A stretch of 23,641 nucleotides of DNA from Candidatus Gastranaerophilales bacterium (GCA_910587175.1 CAJULH010000032.1:1-23641), one strand, 5' to 3'; shown: positions 1-7,505, numbered from the stretch's first letter. Numbers and translations are program-made. The notes: generated by a model from the letters alone, not told the origin.

Positions 1-23
1 AATGATAGAAAGGGGTTCAGAGG

Positions 24-296
24 ATGAACAAAGAAGAATTAGTAAAAGAAGTTAGCGCACAAGCTAAATTATCACAAAAACAAACAACTGAAGTTATAGC
101 TGCTCTTTTAGATACTGTTCAAAAAACAGTTGCTAAAGGTAAAAAAGTTACTTTAGTTGGTTTTGGTACTTTTGAATCACGTAAAAGAGCTGCAAGAGTT
201 GGCAGAAATCCTCAAACAGGTAAAGAAATTAAAATTGCTGCTAAAACAGTTCCTGCATTTTCAGCTGGTAAAAAATTCAAAGAATTAGTTAAGTAA
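24..296 (+). CDS. hup: HU-family DNA-binding protein
   Basis: This 90-residue protein is the usual length for an HU/IHF-family nucleoid protein. Such proteins form dimers that bend and compact DNA without strong sequence preference. The N-terminal helical part (MNKEELVKEV...) carries the dimer core. The conserved GFGTFE stretch near residues 47-52 leads into the DNA-embracing arm with the GRNPQTGKEI signature at about residues 61-70, which includes the intercalating proline. The C-terminal part (VPAFSAGKKFKELV) closes the fold. A Shine-Dalgarno AAAGGGG at about 9-15 lies 8 bases before the ATG. The gene is followed by a strong hairpin terminator, so it is probably the last or only gene of its transcript. 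Its promoter lies outside the window. Whether it is HU or a sequence-specific IHF-like paralogue cannot be settled, but HU is more likely. Confidence 0.97.
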   Translation: MNKEELVKEVSAQAKLSQKQTTEVIAALLDTVQKTVAKGKKVTLVGFGTFESRKRAARVGRNPQTGKEIKIAAKTVPAFSAGKKFKELVK

Positions 297-351
297 TAAC
301 GCCAGGTAAAATGGGTTCAATCTGAAATGCTTGAACTTAATTAAAACTGTT

Positions 352-385
352 AAAAGACCAATCTCTTTTGAAGATTGGTCTTTTT
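352..385 (+). terminator. Rho-independent terminator after the HU gene
   Basis: A perfect 12-base-pair stem (AAAGACCAATCT at 353-364 with AGATTGGTCTTT at 372-383) closes a 7-base loop and runs into five T residues. It lies 56 bases after the HU stop and ends HU transcription before infC. Confidence 0.92.
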
Positions 386-407
386 GCACTATAAAACCCT
401 TATTATA

Positions 408-436
408 TATACATTCAAAGCACTTTATGGTAGAAT
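408..436 (+). promoter_or_regulatory. candidate sigma70-type promoter of infC
   Basis: TATACA (408-413) and TAGAAT (431-436) are separated by 17 bases. They match the -35 and -10 consensus at 4/6 and 5/6 positions. The start point would be near 443, giving a leader of about 27 bases. The region is AT-rich, so chance matches are easy. Its support is its position just after the HU terminator and before infC. Confidence 0.4.
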
Positions 437-456
437 TATGCTGTTAGATTTAAAAA

Positions 457-461
457 AGGAG
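457..461 (+). promoter_or_regulatory. ribosome binding site that fixes the ATT start of infC
   Basis: AGGAG inside a run of A residues lies 8 bases before ATT at 470-472. No comparable Shine-Dalgarno precedes the TTG at 500. An ATG at 462-464 is too close to the motif, is in another frame, and hits a stop after about 23 codons. Confidence 0.8.
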
Positions 462-469
462 ATGCAACA

Positions 470-1000
470 ATTAGTAAAAACGATATTAAGACCAAAGAAT
501 TGGTTAATGAAAAAATCAGAGCAAGAGAGGTAATGCTGATAGATGACGAGGGCACAAACCATGGCACAATTTCCACCGCAAAAGCCCTTGAGATGGCAAA
601 AAATAAAGATTTAGATTTAGTTGTTGTATCCCCAAACCAGGCTCCGCCTGTTGCAAAAATTTTAGATTGGGGCAAATATAAATACGAAACCGAAAAAAGA
701 GCAAAAGAGGCAAAGAAAAAGCAGCATACGGTTGATATTAAAGAAGTAAAAATGCGCTACAAAATAGACACACATGACTATGAAGTGCGTCTTAAGAGTG
801 CAAAGAAATTTATTGCCCAGGGAAATAAGGTAAAAGTTGTTGTTATGCTTCGCGGGCGTGAAATGCAGCATAACAAGCTTGCAATAGATCTTGCAAACAA
901 ATTTCTTACTGATATCGAAGAAGCCACGGTTGCTGTTGAGAAAAAACCTGCTCTAGAAGGCAGAAACGTAGTTATGGTGTTAGCCCCTGCAGGAAAGTAA
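470..1000 (+). CDS. infC: translation initiation factor IF-3, ATT start codon
   Basis: IF3 binds the 30S subunit, prevents premature 50S joining and checks the start codon-initiator tRNA pair. From ATT at 470 the protein has 176 residues, close to the roughly 170-180 of the family. It begins MSKNDIKTKELVNEKIRARE, where the NEKIRAREV stretch is the conserved start of the N-domain. The linker and C-domain contain VVVSPNQAPPVAKILDWGKY, KEVKMRYKIDTHDYEVRLKS, KVVVMLRGREMQH and a terminal APAGK. The start was chosen because AGGAG is well placed before ATT and because bacterial infC commonly starts with AUU, which IF3 itself discriminates against, giving autoregulation. Starting at TTG 500 would remove ten residues. 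The usual partners rpmI and rplT (L35, L20) do not follow. Confidence 0.96.
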   Translation: MSKNDIKTKELVNEKIRAREVMLIDDEGTNHGTISTAKALEMAKNKDLDLVVVSPNQAPPVAKILDWGKYKYETEKRAKEAKKKQHTVDIKEVKMRYKIDTHDYEVRLKSAKKFIAQGNKVKVVVMLRGREMQHNKLAIDLANKFLTDIEEATVAVEKKPALEGRNVVMVLAPAGK

Positions 1001-1025
1001 CTGTTGTGCTTATTTGATTTTATGT

Positions 1026-1168
1026 GTTTAGAAATTTTCAAGTGTAAAATATTTGTATAAGAAGACTGTTGCGAAGCACTGCGTTTAAATCTCTCTAATC
1101 ATTAAGCTGATGTGCAACAGACCGCCCTGTCTTCGTTACAAATATTTGGAACAGGGAAATTTCTAAAT
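1026..1168 (+). ncRNA. candidate structured RNA: extended rod-like hairpin
   Basis: The gap between infC and the next gene folds into a nearly continuous rod. The outer stem is 1026-1039 with 1155-1168 (14 pairs, including GU pairs). A 7x7 internal loop separates it from 1047-1057 with 1137-1147 (11 perfect pairs). Next come 1061-1066 with 1129-1134 (6 pairs), 1066/1067-1072 with 1114-1120 (6-7 pairs), and an apical helix 1083-1088 with 1102-1107. An 8-base 3' bulge (1121-1128, ACCGCCCT) interrupts it. The overall shape recalls 6S RNA, but at 143 bases it is shorter than typical 6S, and I see no recognised family. The alternatives are a structured 5' leader of the 1201 gene, whose Shine-Dalgarno lies about 20 bases after the outer stem, or a MITE-like palindromic insertion. 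The strand is assumed from the flanking genes. Confidence 0.5.
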
Positions 1169-1200
1169 GTTGTAAAGAGTTTTGTTTAGGATGGAAGTCT

Positions 1201-1695
1201 ATGTTCAGACCTATGCGAAGAAAAAATCAGGAATTACCAAAAACCGTGTGCGAGGAAATTTTAGCTTGCGGCAAAACCGGTATTCTTGCTGTATCCGGCG
1301 AAAATGATTATCCGTATACTGTTCCTCTAAATTATATTTATCTTGATAATAAAATTTATTTTCACTGTGCAAAAGAAGGGCATAAAATTGATGCCATAAA
1401 GAACAATGAAAAAGTTTCTTTCTGCGTTATAGGGAAAGATGAAGTGGTGCCGGAGGTATTTGGTACGGATTTTAGAAGCGTTATTGTTTTTGGACGCGCC
1501 CGAATAATGGATGAAGGAGAGTTTATGCCTGTAATTCAAAGCTTTACAAGAAAATATTGTCCAAAAACCTCTGAAGATGCCATAAAGGCGGAAATTAACA
1601 AAGATTTTAAACGTCTTTGCATGGTAGAAATTACAATTGACCATATGACAGGGAAACAGGCAATTGAATTTGTAAGAAAAGCAAATCAGGGATAA
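1201..1695 (+). CDS. pyridoxamine 5'-phosphate oxidase-like flavin-binding protein (NimA-like)
   Basis: This 164-residue protein fits the small FMN split-barrel proteins related to pyridoxamine phosphate oxidase and to nitroimidazole-resistance NimA proteins. It begins with the family-typical MRRKNQELP, then GKTGILAVSGENDYPYTVPL (about 25-43), YIYLDNKIYFHCAKEGHKID (about 46-64) and VSFCVIGKDEVVP (about 72-84). The HCAKEGHKID segment is where family members contact the FMN phosphate. Proteins of this group bind FMN or other cofactors, and their substrates are mostly unknown, so I do not assign a reaction. AGGATGG at about 1188-1194 precedes the ATG by 6 bases. The gene stands alone between the candidate structured RNA and a terminator shared with the convergent transporter gene. 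Confidence 0.88.
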   Translation: MFRPMRRKNQELPKTVCEEILACGKTGILAVSGENDYPYTVPLNYIYLDNKIYFHCAKEGHKIDAIKNNEKVSFCVIGKDEVVPEVFGTDFRSVIVFGRARIMDEGEFMPVIQSFTRKYCPKTSEDAIKAEINKDFKRLCMVEITIDHMTGKQAIEFVRKANQG

Positions 1696-1713
1696 ACCAC
1701 ATAAAATGATTAT

Positions 1714-1752
1714 AAAAAGGAGCTTCTGCCTAAAATGGAAGAGCTCCTTTTA
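1714..1752. terminator. bidirectional terminator between convergent genes
   Basis: AAAAGGAGCT (1715-1724) pairs perfectly with AGCTCCTTTT (1742-1751). The A-run on one side and T-run on the other allow it to act on both strands. It lies between the flavin-protein gene (plus) and the MFS gene (minus). Confidence 0.85.
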
Positions 1753-1770
1753 ATTTATATGTTACAACCT

Positions 1771-3141
1771 TTATTCAGGTTTTTTCTCATTTACAAGGGA
1801 TGCTGTAATTGCAGCCAATACCAGCATTAGAGCACCCACAAGGAATGCATGTTCCCAGTGGTTATTTATAAAGCCGTTATCCATTGTAAACCTTGCTTTA
1901 TCTATATACCAAGCTAAAAGCGTGCAAACAAGCACCTGCGGAGCTGCAATGAATATATTAAATATTCCCATAACAGAGCCTTCCGTGCCTTCTTTTATAT
2001 ATTTTGAAAGCATTGCAAAAGGAAGAGCAAGTGTGCTTGCCCAGCCGATACCTGCAAGAGCCATAGCACTCATAACAGAAACTTTGTTTGGCAGGAATGC
2101 CATTAAAATGTATGCAAGAGCCATACTTGAAAGAGCAATGATGTGAACGAATTTGTTTCCTCTCTTTTCTGCCCATTTGCCGATTGGAATTGCTACAACA
2201 AAACAAATTAAATTAAACACAGCAAAACAAATAGATGAAAAATATTGTCCTGCAACCATTTCATTTGCATATGCATCTTTAACACCCGGGCTTAAGTTTA
2301 AGTCCGGCACGCCAAATACAGTGTGAACTGCATACTGTGTGAAGAAAATCATCATGCTCATTAAACCAATCCAGCTGAAAAACTGCATTGTGCAAATTTT
2401 TCCAACCTCAGGAGAAATCTTGAAGAAATCTTTAACATTTTGAATAAATGAGCTCTTTTCTTCTTTTTTTATGTTCTCTTTTTCAGCTTCGGATTTAATC
2501 TTTCTTTCCTTAATTGTAAGGCAAGTCCAAAGCATAGCAAGGAAAAATGCGAGTCCGGCCATTGTAAACTGAGCATTTATGCTCATATCATATTTGAACA
2601 CAATTTTTAAAAACGGTGCTGTACCTGCTGCAATTACAGAGCCAAGACCAATTGCAAAACTCAAATATGAATTTGCAAGGGCGTGCTGTTCCTTTGGGAT
2701 ATTATCCGGAATCAAAGCTCTGTAGGGTCCTTGTGCAGCATTAACGCAGGCATCTATCACCCAAATCATAATTGCTGCAATGATAAGACCGAGCCAAACC
2801 GGAGCGCTTTCGCCAAAAAGTGCTGCAATGTCTCCGCTCCTTGGAAGCAGGAATAAGCCTATGGCAGCCAATATTGCGCCGCCCATTAAATATGGGATTC
2901 TTCTTCCAAATGGTGTTTGCGTAACGTCTGAAAGTGCGCCTATAATAGGTTGTACAACAATCCCTGTTACAGGTCCTGCAAGCCAAATTAAACCAAAAAT
3001 AAGAGGGCTTGCTCCAAGAGCTTCAGTTACGGGACCTGACAGGATAATTCTCATCTGCCAGGCAAATTGAAGCCCGAAAAATCCTAAACAAAAATTCAAG
3101 AGCTGTACGGTCGTGAATTTTTTCATCTCTTCGTTTGCCAT
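1771..3141 (-). CDS. MFS transporter, sugar:cation symporter type (GPH / SLC45-like)
   Basis: A 456-residue inner-membrane transporter with about 12 hydrophobic segments and a charged central loop (about residues 210-235, rich in K and E) between its two six-helix halves. The first half has VVQPIIGALSDVTQTPFGRRIPYLMGG (shown here in part: GALSD, then FGRRIPY), the D-x..-GRRxPY signature of sucrose/maltose-type symporters in the glycoside-pentoside-hexuronide and SLC45 groups. Other typical segments are ALIPDNIPKEQHALANSY and GKWAEKRGNK in the second half. It probably couples uptake of a di- or monosaccharide to a proton or sodium ion. The substrate cannot be read from the sequence and no sugar-catabolic gene is adjacent. 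The ATG at 3141 is preceded by a perfect GGAGG (3147-3151). The gene appears monocistronic. Confidence 0.85.
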   Translation of the reverse strand: MANEEMKKFTTVQLLNFCLGFFGLQFAWQMRIILSGPVTEALGASPLIFGLIWLAGPVTGIVVQPIIGALSDVTQTPFGRRIPYLMGGAILAAIGLFLLPRSGDIAALFGESAPVWLGLIIAAIMIWVIDACVNAAQGPYRALIPDNIPKEQHALANSYLSFAIGLGSVIAAGTAPFLKIVFKYDMSINAQFTMAGLAFFLAMLWTCLTIKERKIKSEAEKENIKKEEKSSFIQNVKDFFKISPEVGKICTMQFFSWIGLMSMMIFFTQYAVHTVFGVPDLNLSPGVKDAYANEMVAGQYFSSICFAVFNLICFVVAIPIGKWAEKRGNKFVHIIALSSMALAYILMAFLPNKVSVMSAMALAGIGWASTLALPFAMLSKYIKEGTEGSVMGIFNIFIAAPQVLVCTLLAWYIDKARFTMDNGFINNHWEHAFLVGALMLVLAAITASLVNEKKPE

Positions 3142-3257
3142 TAAATCCTCCTAACAAAACCTGTCCTTATTGTACATTAAACCAAAGAAAAAGTCATACA
3201 ATTCATATAGCTTTAAAGAGCCGGATTTTGCATAATAATTTAAATACTTTCTGCTTC

Positions 3258-3263
3258 AGGAGG
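3258..3263 (+). promoter_or_regulatory. orphan AGGAGG upstream of the tandem-HTH gene
   Basis: A perfect Shine-Dalgarno lies 33 bases before the ATG at 3297, too far to serve it directly. Nearer candidates are ATT at 3273, in frame with the gene, and ATG at 3281, out of frame, which opens a 13-codon reading frame ending at 3322. It makes the real start uncertain and could serve a leader peptide. Confidence 0.45.
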
Positions 3264-3296
3264 CAATTTTTTATTTTCAAATGTTTTATAATCAAT

Positions 3297-4772
3297 ATGG
3301 AAGTAAATTTTTTAACGTTTAAACCGCAAACAAGTTTGAAAAAAAGTTGTATGCAAAACCCTATACGCTTCAAAGGTAATCTTGAAGCTGATACTTTTGA
3401 AAAATCAGAAAAACAACCGGTAAAAAGAACAAGGTCGCAGATACTTGCTGATAAACATGCAAGGGAAGTTGCATTTTATAATGAAAAGCTTGAATTAAAC
3501 CCGAGAACAGCATTTTTATATAATCCTGATTTATCTCCTGAAGAAAAAGATAAGCTGCTTGCAGAAAGTGAGGGAATATATACTTTTCGGGAGCTTGCAG
3601 ATGAACTTGGAATTAATTACAAGGTAATAAATGCCTGGACTTCAAACGGTCTGTTGCAGTCCGATGAAACGGAAAAATATAGTTTTATTGATGCAAAATT
3701 TCCAAAAAATGAAGAATTTATTAATGGTGTGAAACAAAAATTTCAAAATACAGCCTCTGCTTCGAAATTGGTGAGCGAATTTAGCATTTCAAGTGATGCA
3801 ATGAAAAAACATATTAAGGCAGGTACTATAAAACCTGTGGGATATAGCGAACCGCCAAAAAGCATAAGTTATTCACATGATTTTCTTATTGATTTAAATG
3901 ACGAAACGAATATTGAGACCCTTAAAAATTATTACAGACGACCAAAACCTTCTAAAAAATATTTAAAATCCGACGAAAAACAGATAATGGTTCCTGTACA
4001 TTACCTGCAAAAACTTGGCTATGGTGATGCACGCTCGCTTGCCCGCATGGTGCAAAGCGGCAGTCTGGAAGGAAAGATTGAAAAAGTAGAAGCCAAACCC
4101 GGCGAAAAACCAAAGCTCAGGGTGTTTGTGGACATTTCCAAAAATGTCAGAGGGGAAGAGCTGCTAAGAGATTTGAGGAAACTAAACTCAAAAACAGTGA
4201 GTCCGTCTGATTTTGCAAAAGATATGGGAATGCTTGTAAGGGATATTAAAGAAGCAATTGTTTCAGGTGAAATTGAAATTGTTGATGAATATATCTTTAG
4301 TGAAGATAAGAACGAAATCCTTATAGACAAGACAAATCCGAAGAATATTGCATTTATGGACAAAAAGTTCTTTGAAGAAGAACTTATAAGACAGCAGAGA
4401 GCTGAAAAAAGAAAAGAACGTCTCCATAATGTTGTAAATCCTATGAATTCTTTGCGGATGAGGTTAATTTGGTCTATGTGTCCAAATACAAGCGAGATTG
4501 CTAGTGTTGTTGCAAGAGGTGACGCCATGGCTTCAAAAGTCATAGCAAAGAAAAGCAACGGACAAGAATTAAGCGACATTGAAGATAGAAAATATAGAGC
4601 CTATTGCAAAGAATTTTGGAACCGTGCCGGTTCTGTAGAATTTGACGCAGCCAGAGCAAAAGCAAGAGAAATTATGGAACAATATAAAGCTCTTGGTATA
4701 GATGGCGTTGAAGATGAAAATGCAAGAAAAGTTATTGAAGAATTTTTAAAAGAGACAAAGGGTTTGTCATAG
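3297..4772 (+). CDS. orphan protein with four tandem helix-turn-helix-like modules
   Basis: The protein has 491 residues from ATG 3297. The frame is open upstream to 3135, but that would overlap the divergent MFS gene and add low-quality sequence. I do not recognise the family. Four stretches each look like a small winged/excisionase-type helix-turn-helix followed by a two-strand turn: about 94-135 (YTFRELADELGINYKVINAW), 151-200 (ASKLVSEFSISSDAMKKHIK), 231-280 (VPVHYLQKLGYGDARSLARM) and 299-345 (VSPSDFAKDMGMLVRDIKEA). Three of these end in a SG-x-(L/I) or AGTI turn, as in MerR/Xis-type modules. A basic helix (about 364-376) leads to a helical C-terminal domain (about 381-491). Residues 25-28 are FKGN, a motif shared with the 16514 gene. 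A DNA-binding or chromosome-organising role is an inference. The start could also be ATG 3351 or ATT 3273. Confidence 0.75.
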   Translation: MEVNFLTFKPQTSLKKSCMQNPIRFKGNLEADTFEKSEKQPVKRTRSQILADKHAREVAFYNEKLELNPRTAFLYNPDLSPEEKDKLLAESEGIYTFRELADELGINYKVINAWTSNGLLQSDETEKYSFIDAKFPKNEEFINGVKQKFQNTASASKLVSEFSISSDAMKKHIKAGTIKPVGYSEPPKSISYSHDFLIDLNDETNIETLKNYYRRPKPSKKYLKSDEKQIMVPVHYLQKLGYGDARSLARMVQSGSLEGKIEKVEAKPGEKPKLRVFVDISKNVRGEELLRDLRKLNSKTVSPSDFAKDMGMLVRDIKEAIVSGEIEIVDEYIFSEDKNEILIDKTNPKNIAFMDKKFFEEELIRQQRAEKRKERLHNVVNPMNSLRMRLIWSMCPNTSEIASVVARGDAMASKVIAKKSNGQELSDIEDRKYRAYCKEFWNRAGSVEFDAARAKAREIMEQYKALGIDGVEDENARKVIEEFLKETKGLS

Positions 4773-5150
4773 CAGAACGTTATTTTGCAGTATTTCTTAA
4801 TATTGACAAGGCGATTGTGGGCGAATGTTTGTTTGGTTGCGGTCTTGTCGCTGCATAAAACCTCTCGGTTCTCTTGGTTCTATGAACACCCAAAAACTTA
4901 AGAAAATCAAAAAACTGTCCTTTGAAAACCTTGAAATGCTGGAAAAAATGGAAACCCTGCTTGACCTTATGTGTTTGGATGCAGACGGCAAAAAACCTTA
5001 CGCTGTGCGGATAAATATCCTAAAAAGAGCAAGCGCACTTCTTGGATAATAACAGCATAGAGCTGAATAACGAGCTTGATTTTGAATGACAGCCCAGCCT
5101 ATTAAGGCTTTAAATTCCTGAAGCCGCTATAGATAAGATTTTTCCCAGAG
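4773..5150. other. intergenic stretch with one doubtful small reading frame
   Basis: This 378-base gap separates the tandem-HTH gene from the convergent glutamate synthase operon. It holds the doubtful reading frame at 4882-5049, listed separately. After it, AGCC and GGCT arms around 5092-5110 form a weak 4-pair hairpin without a T-run. I see no clear terminator for either flanking gene. Confidence 0.5.
4882..5049 (+). CDS. small hypothetical protein or gene remnant
   Basis: This 55-codon frame (74 codons if begun at ATG 4825) encodes a charged helical peptide: MNTQKLKKIKKLSFENLEML, then a second helix, then GKKPYAVRINILKRASALLG. Codon choice looks coding and the amphipathic pattern is regular, but no Shine-Dalgarno precedes the ATG at 4882. 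The upstream extension is unconvincing (cysteine- and tryptophan-rich, with an imperfect repeat TCTCGGTTC/TCTTGGTTC in its DNA). I do not recognise it. It may be the tail of a decayed gene or a true small protein. Confidence 0.3.
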   Translation: MNTQKLKKIKKLSFENLEMLEKMETLLDLMCLDADGKKPYAVRINILKRASALLG

Positions 5151-7505
5151 TTATCCTTCCAACTGGCTTTTCATATTCCAGATGCCGCAGGGGCAAACAC
5201 CTGCGCAAATGCCGCAGCCAATGCATTTTTTCTCATCTGAAACATATGCAAAGCTTACTGTGCCATCCGGATTTGTAAATTCAACCCGCTCAATTGCACC
5301 CCTTGGGCAGGATGTAAGGCACATTTTGCAATCGCGGCATCCGGCACAGCTTAAACATCTGTCCTTTTCGTCCAAGGCATCCATTGAGCATATTTCACTC
5401 TTTCTTAATGTTTTGTAATATGCATCCTTCACTTCGTGCGGCTGGATTTTATTTGCACTTTCTTCTTTTCTTAGCGGTTTATCTGTTAAAAATCTGTTAA
5501 TATTCAAAGCAGCAGCTCTGCCTTGTCCTATGCCGTCGCAAAAGAGTCCTTGTCTGATTGAATCTCCGGCAAAGAAAACATTATTTGCTTTTTTGCTTTG
5601 GTTGAATTCGTTTAAAAGAGGCTGCTTTCTTTCGTTTAAAAACTCATCCGGCATAAAACTTAAATCCGTCCTGTCGCCGATTGCAATAATTACGCTGTCT
5701 GCCTTTAAAAATCTGCCGTCAGCTAAATATACTCCTTCTTCTGTAACTTTTTCCGTAAAGCAGGGGTACATAATCTTTGCACCAAGTGCTTTTACTGCTT
5801 CAATTTCCTTTTCAAAGGCGGCAGGTTTTTGAATATCAATTGCGGTTACTTGTTTTGCACCAACTTTATATGCTCCTGAAACTACATCCATAGCAGCATT
5901 TCCGGCGCCTATAACTACAACATTTTCGCCTACCGAAAATTTATTTCCCTTGTTAATTTCCTTTAAAAAGTCAAGTCCTTTTATGATTCTTTCTTTGCCT
6001 TCAACCGGCAATACAAAAGGATTTTGCGCCCCAACCGCAACAACAACTGCATCATAATCATCAGCTATGCGCTCAAATTCATCCTTATCAATATTATATG
6101 ATGTGTGAATTTTACCTTCGGAATCAGCAATTGCGCTTTTCAATACTTCAAGTTCTATGTTTAAAATATCCTGGTTAAGCCTTTCTGCCGGAATTACCTG
6201 TCTTAATTTTCCGCCGATTTCAACATCCTTTTCAAATATTTCAACGCTGTATCCAAGCCGAAGCAGATTCCACGCGCAGGAAAGCCCTGAAACACCTGCG
6301 CCTATTATGGCAACGGTTTTTTCTTTTGTTGGTTTAAATTCGCCAAGGTCTATATTTTCAAAAGATTTTACACCAAGTTCTGCCACCTTGATCTCTTCAT
6401 CCACAGCCTTTCTGGAGCAGGTTTGCATACAAAGATTCGGACACACCTGACCGCATACAGACCCGGGGAACGGAGAATATTTGTATATTAAATTGAGTGC
6501 CTCGGATTGCTTTCCTTCCCTTAAAAGGGCTATGCGCTTTTGGGTCGGAATTGAGACAGGACAGTCAAATTCGCAGGGAGGGGTTTTTGTGTTATTATCC
6601 CAGCTTGGTATGCGGAGCCTGTTTTCGCCTGTGTTTATAAGCCCGGTTATTTCATTTTCGGAGCCGAAAAATTCAGAAAAGATGCCGTCTTTTACCCATC
6701 TTTGTTTTCTGAATTCAGAAATATTTAATTCCGGCACAAACTTTTTCTTGTCATACGGTTTTGCAAGAATTTTTTGCCATTTTGAAAAATCTGTTAAATC
6801 ATCATAAATTTCAGGTTTTTCAATTTCAGCCAGAAATCTTTTCAAGCCTGAGGTTAAGAAGTTTTTATCCTCTTCATCCAAAGGATAGATATCAACATCT
6901 GCGGTTAATCCTTCAACGTTTCCGCGAACATATACAACACCGCCTACCATACCGCAGCAGGAACGGTTTGAAAGCACGGATTTTAAATTTTCGCAATCAT
7001 ATCCGCAAACAACAGCCTTGCCGCCGCCCATAAATTCAAAGCTGAAAGAGCCTGTATTCTTTAATACCCAAAATTCCGGTTCTTCAAATTTCGGGTCATG
7101 TTTCATAAGCGCACCGGAGCGGGTTCCGACACGTCCGCCTATATAGATTCTTCCGCCTGCACAGCAGTGTGCTGCAGTATCACCGGCATCTCCCAAAACT
7201 ACAATTTCTGCTCCCGAATTTAACCAACCCACATCAGCCGGGGCAGAGCCGTTTACAACAATTTTTGTGCCGGACATTCCCATAGAACCTACCCTTTGTC
7301 CCGGGTTTGTTACGTGAAATACAAGCGGAATATTGTCGCCGGCTTTATTTTTTGTCCAGAGAGGTCCTCCAATATCATGTTGTCCTGAAGCGAGAATTTT
7401 GAATTCATTAAAGCCAAGGTCAATCTTTTCATATATTAAATCCAAAAGTTCCCTGGTAGAGAGTCTTTTATTATCCTGTAAGCTGTCAATTATGGTAACG
7501 TTCAT
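5151..7505 (-). CDS. glutamate synthase: GXGXG domain fused to FAD/NAD(P)H oxidoreductase (GltD-like) with ferredoxin domains
   Basis: This 784-residue fusion supplies electrons for glutamate synthesis. Residues 1-210 form the GXGXG beta-helix that normally ends the large GltB subunit (NPGQRVGSMGMSG, SGAEIVVLGDAGD, CAGGRIYIGGRVGTRSG). A linker (about 215-300) leads to a DPYD/GltD-type iron-sulfur domain with cysteines at 311, 315, 351, 355, 359 and 363. A FAD-binding GAGVSG lies at 402-407 with GG at 431-432, and a NAD(P)H-binding GAGNAA at 533-538. A C-terminal domain (about 718-780) has two ferredoxin-type cysteine groups, including CIGCGICAGVCPCG. GXGXG is usually part of GltB or, in archaea, a separate protein, so its fusion to GltD is the notable feature. 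It lies 91 bases after the FMN subunit gene, in the same orientation and most likely the same operon. Confidence 0.9.
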   Translation of the reverse strand: MNVTIIDSLQDNKRLSTRELLDLIYEKIDLGFNEFKILASGQHDIGGPLWTKNKAGDNIPLVFHVTNPGQRVGSMGMSGTKIVVNGSAPADVGWLNSGAEIVVLGDAGDTAAHCCAGGRIYIGGRVGTRSGALMKHDPKFEEPEFWVLKNTGSFSFEFMGGGKAVVCGYDCENLKSVLSNRSCCGMVGGVVYVRGNVEGLTADVDIYPLDEEDKNFLTSGLKRFLAEIEKPEIYDDLTDFSKWQKILAKPYDKKKFVPELNISEFRKQRWVKDGIFSEFFGSENEITGLINTGENRLRIPSWDNNTKTPPCEFDCPVSIPTQKRIALLREGKQSEALNLIYKYSPFPGSVCGQVCPNLCMQTCSRKAVDEEIKVAELGVKSFENIDLGEFKPTKEKTVAIIGAGVSGLSCAWNLLRLGYSVEIFEKDVEIGGKLRQVIPAERLNQDILNIELEVLKSAIADSEGKIHTSYNIDKDEFERIADDYDAVVVAVGAQNPFVLPVEGKERIIKGLDFLKEINKGNKFSVGENVVVIGAGNAAMDVVSGAYKVGAKQVTAIDIQKPAAFEKEIEAVKALGAKIMYPCFTEKVTEEGVYLADGRFLKADSVIIAIGDRTDLSFMPDEFLNERKQPLLNEFNQSKKANNVFFAGDSIRQGLFCDGIGQGRAAALNINRFLTDKPLRKEESANKIQPHEVKDAYYKTLRKSEICSMDALDEKDRCLSCAGCRDCKMCLTSCPRGAIERVEFTNPDGTVSFAYVSDEKKCIGCGICAGVCPCGIWNMKSQLEG

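Noticed and set aside
1026..1168. Assignment of the structured element as 6S RNA outright
   Set aside because: The rod shape fits, but the length is short and no central-bubble consensus could be confirmed by eye, so it is kept as an unassigned candidate.
3135..3296. Upstream extension of the tandem-HTH gene by 54 residues
   Set aside because: It overlaps the divergent MFS gene start, lacks a suitable ribosome binding site at its beginning, and reads as non-coding, cysteine- and histidine-rich sequence.
4019..4579. Long minus-strand open frame of 186 codons inside the tandem-HTH gene
   Set aside because: It is the antisense of a coherent plus-strand gene, and its translation is serine/leucine/phenylalanine-rich without family features, typical of a shadow frame.
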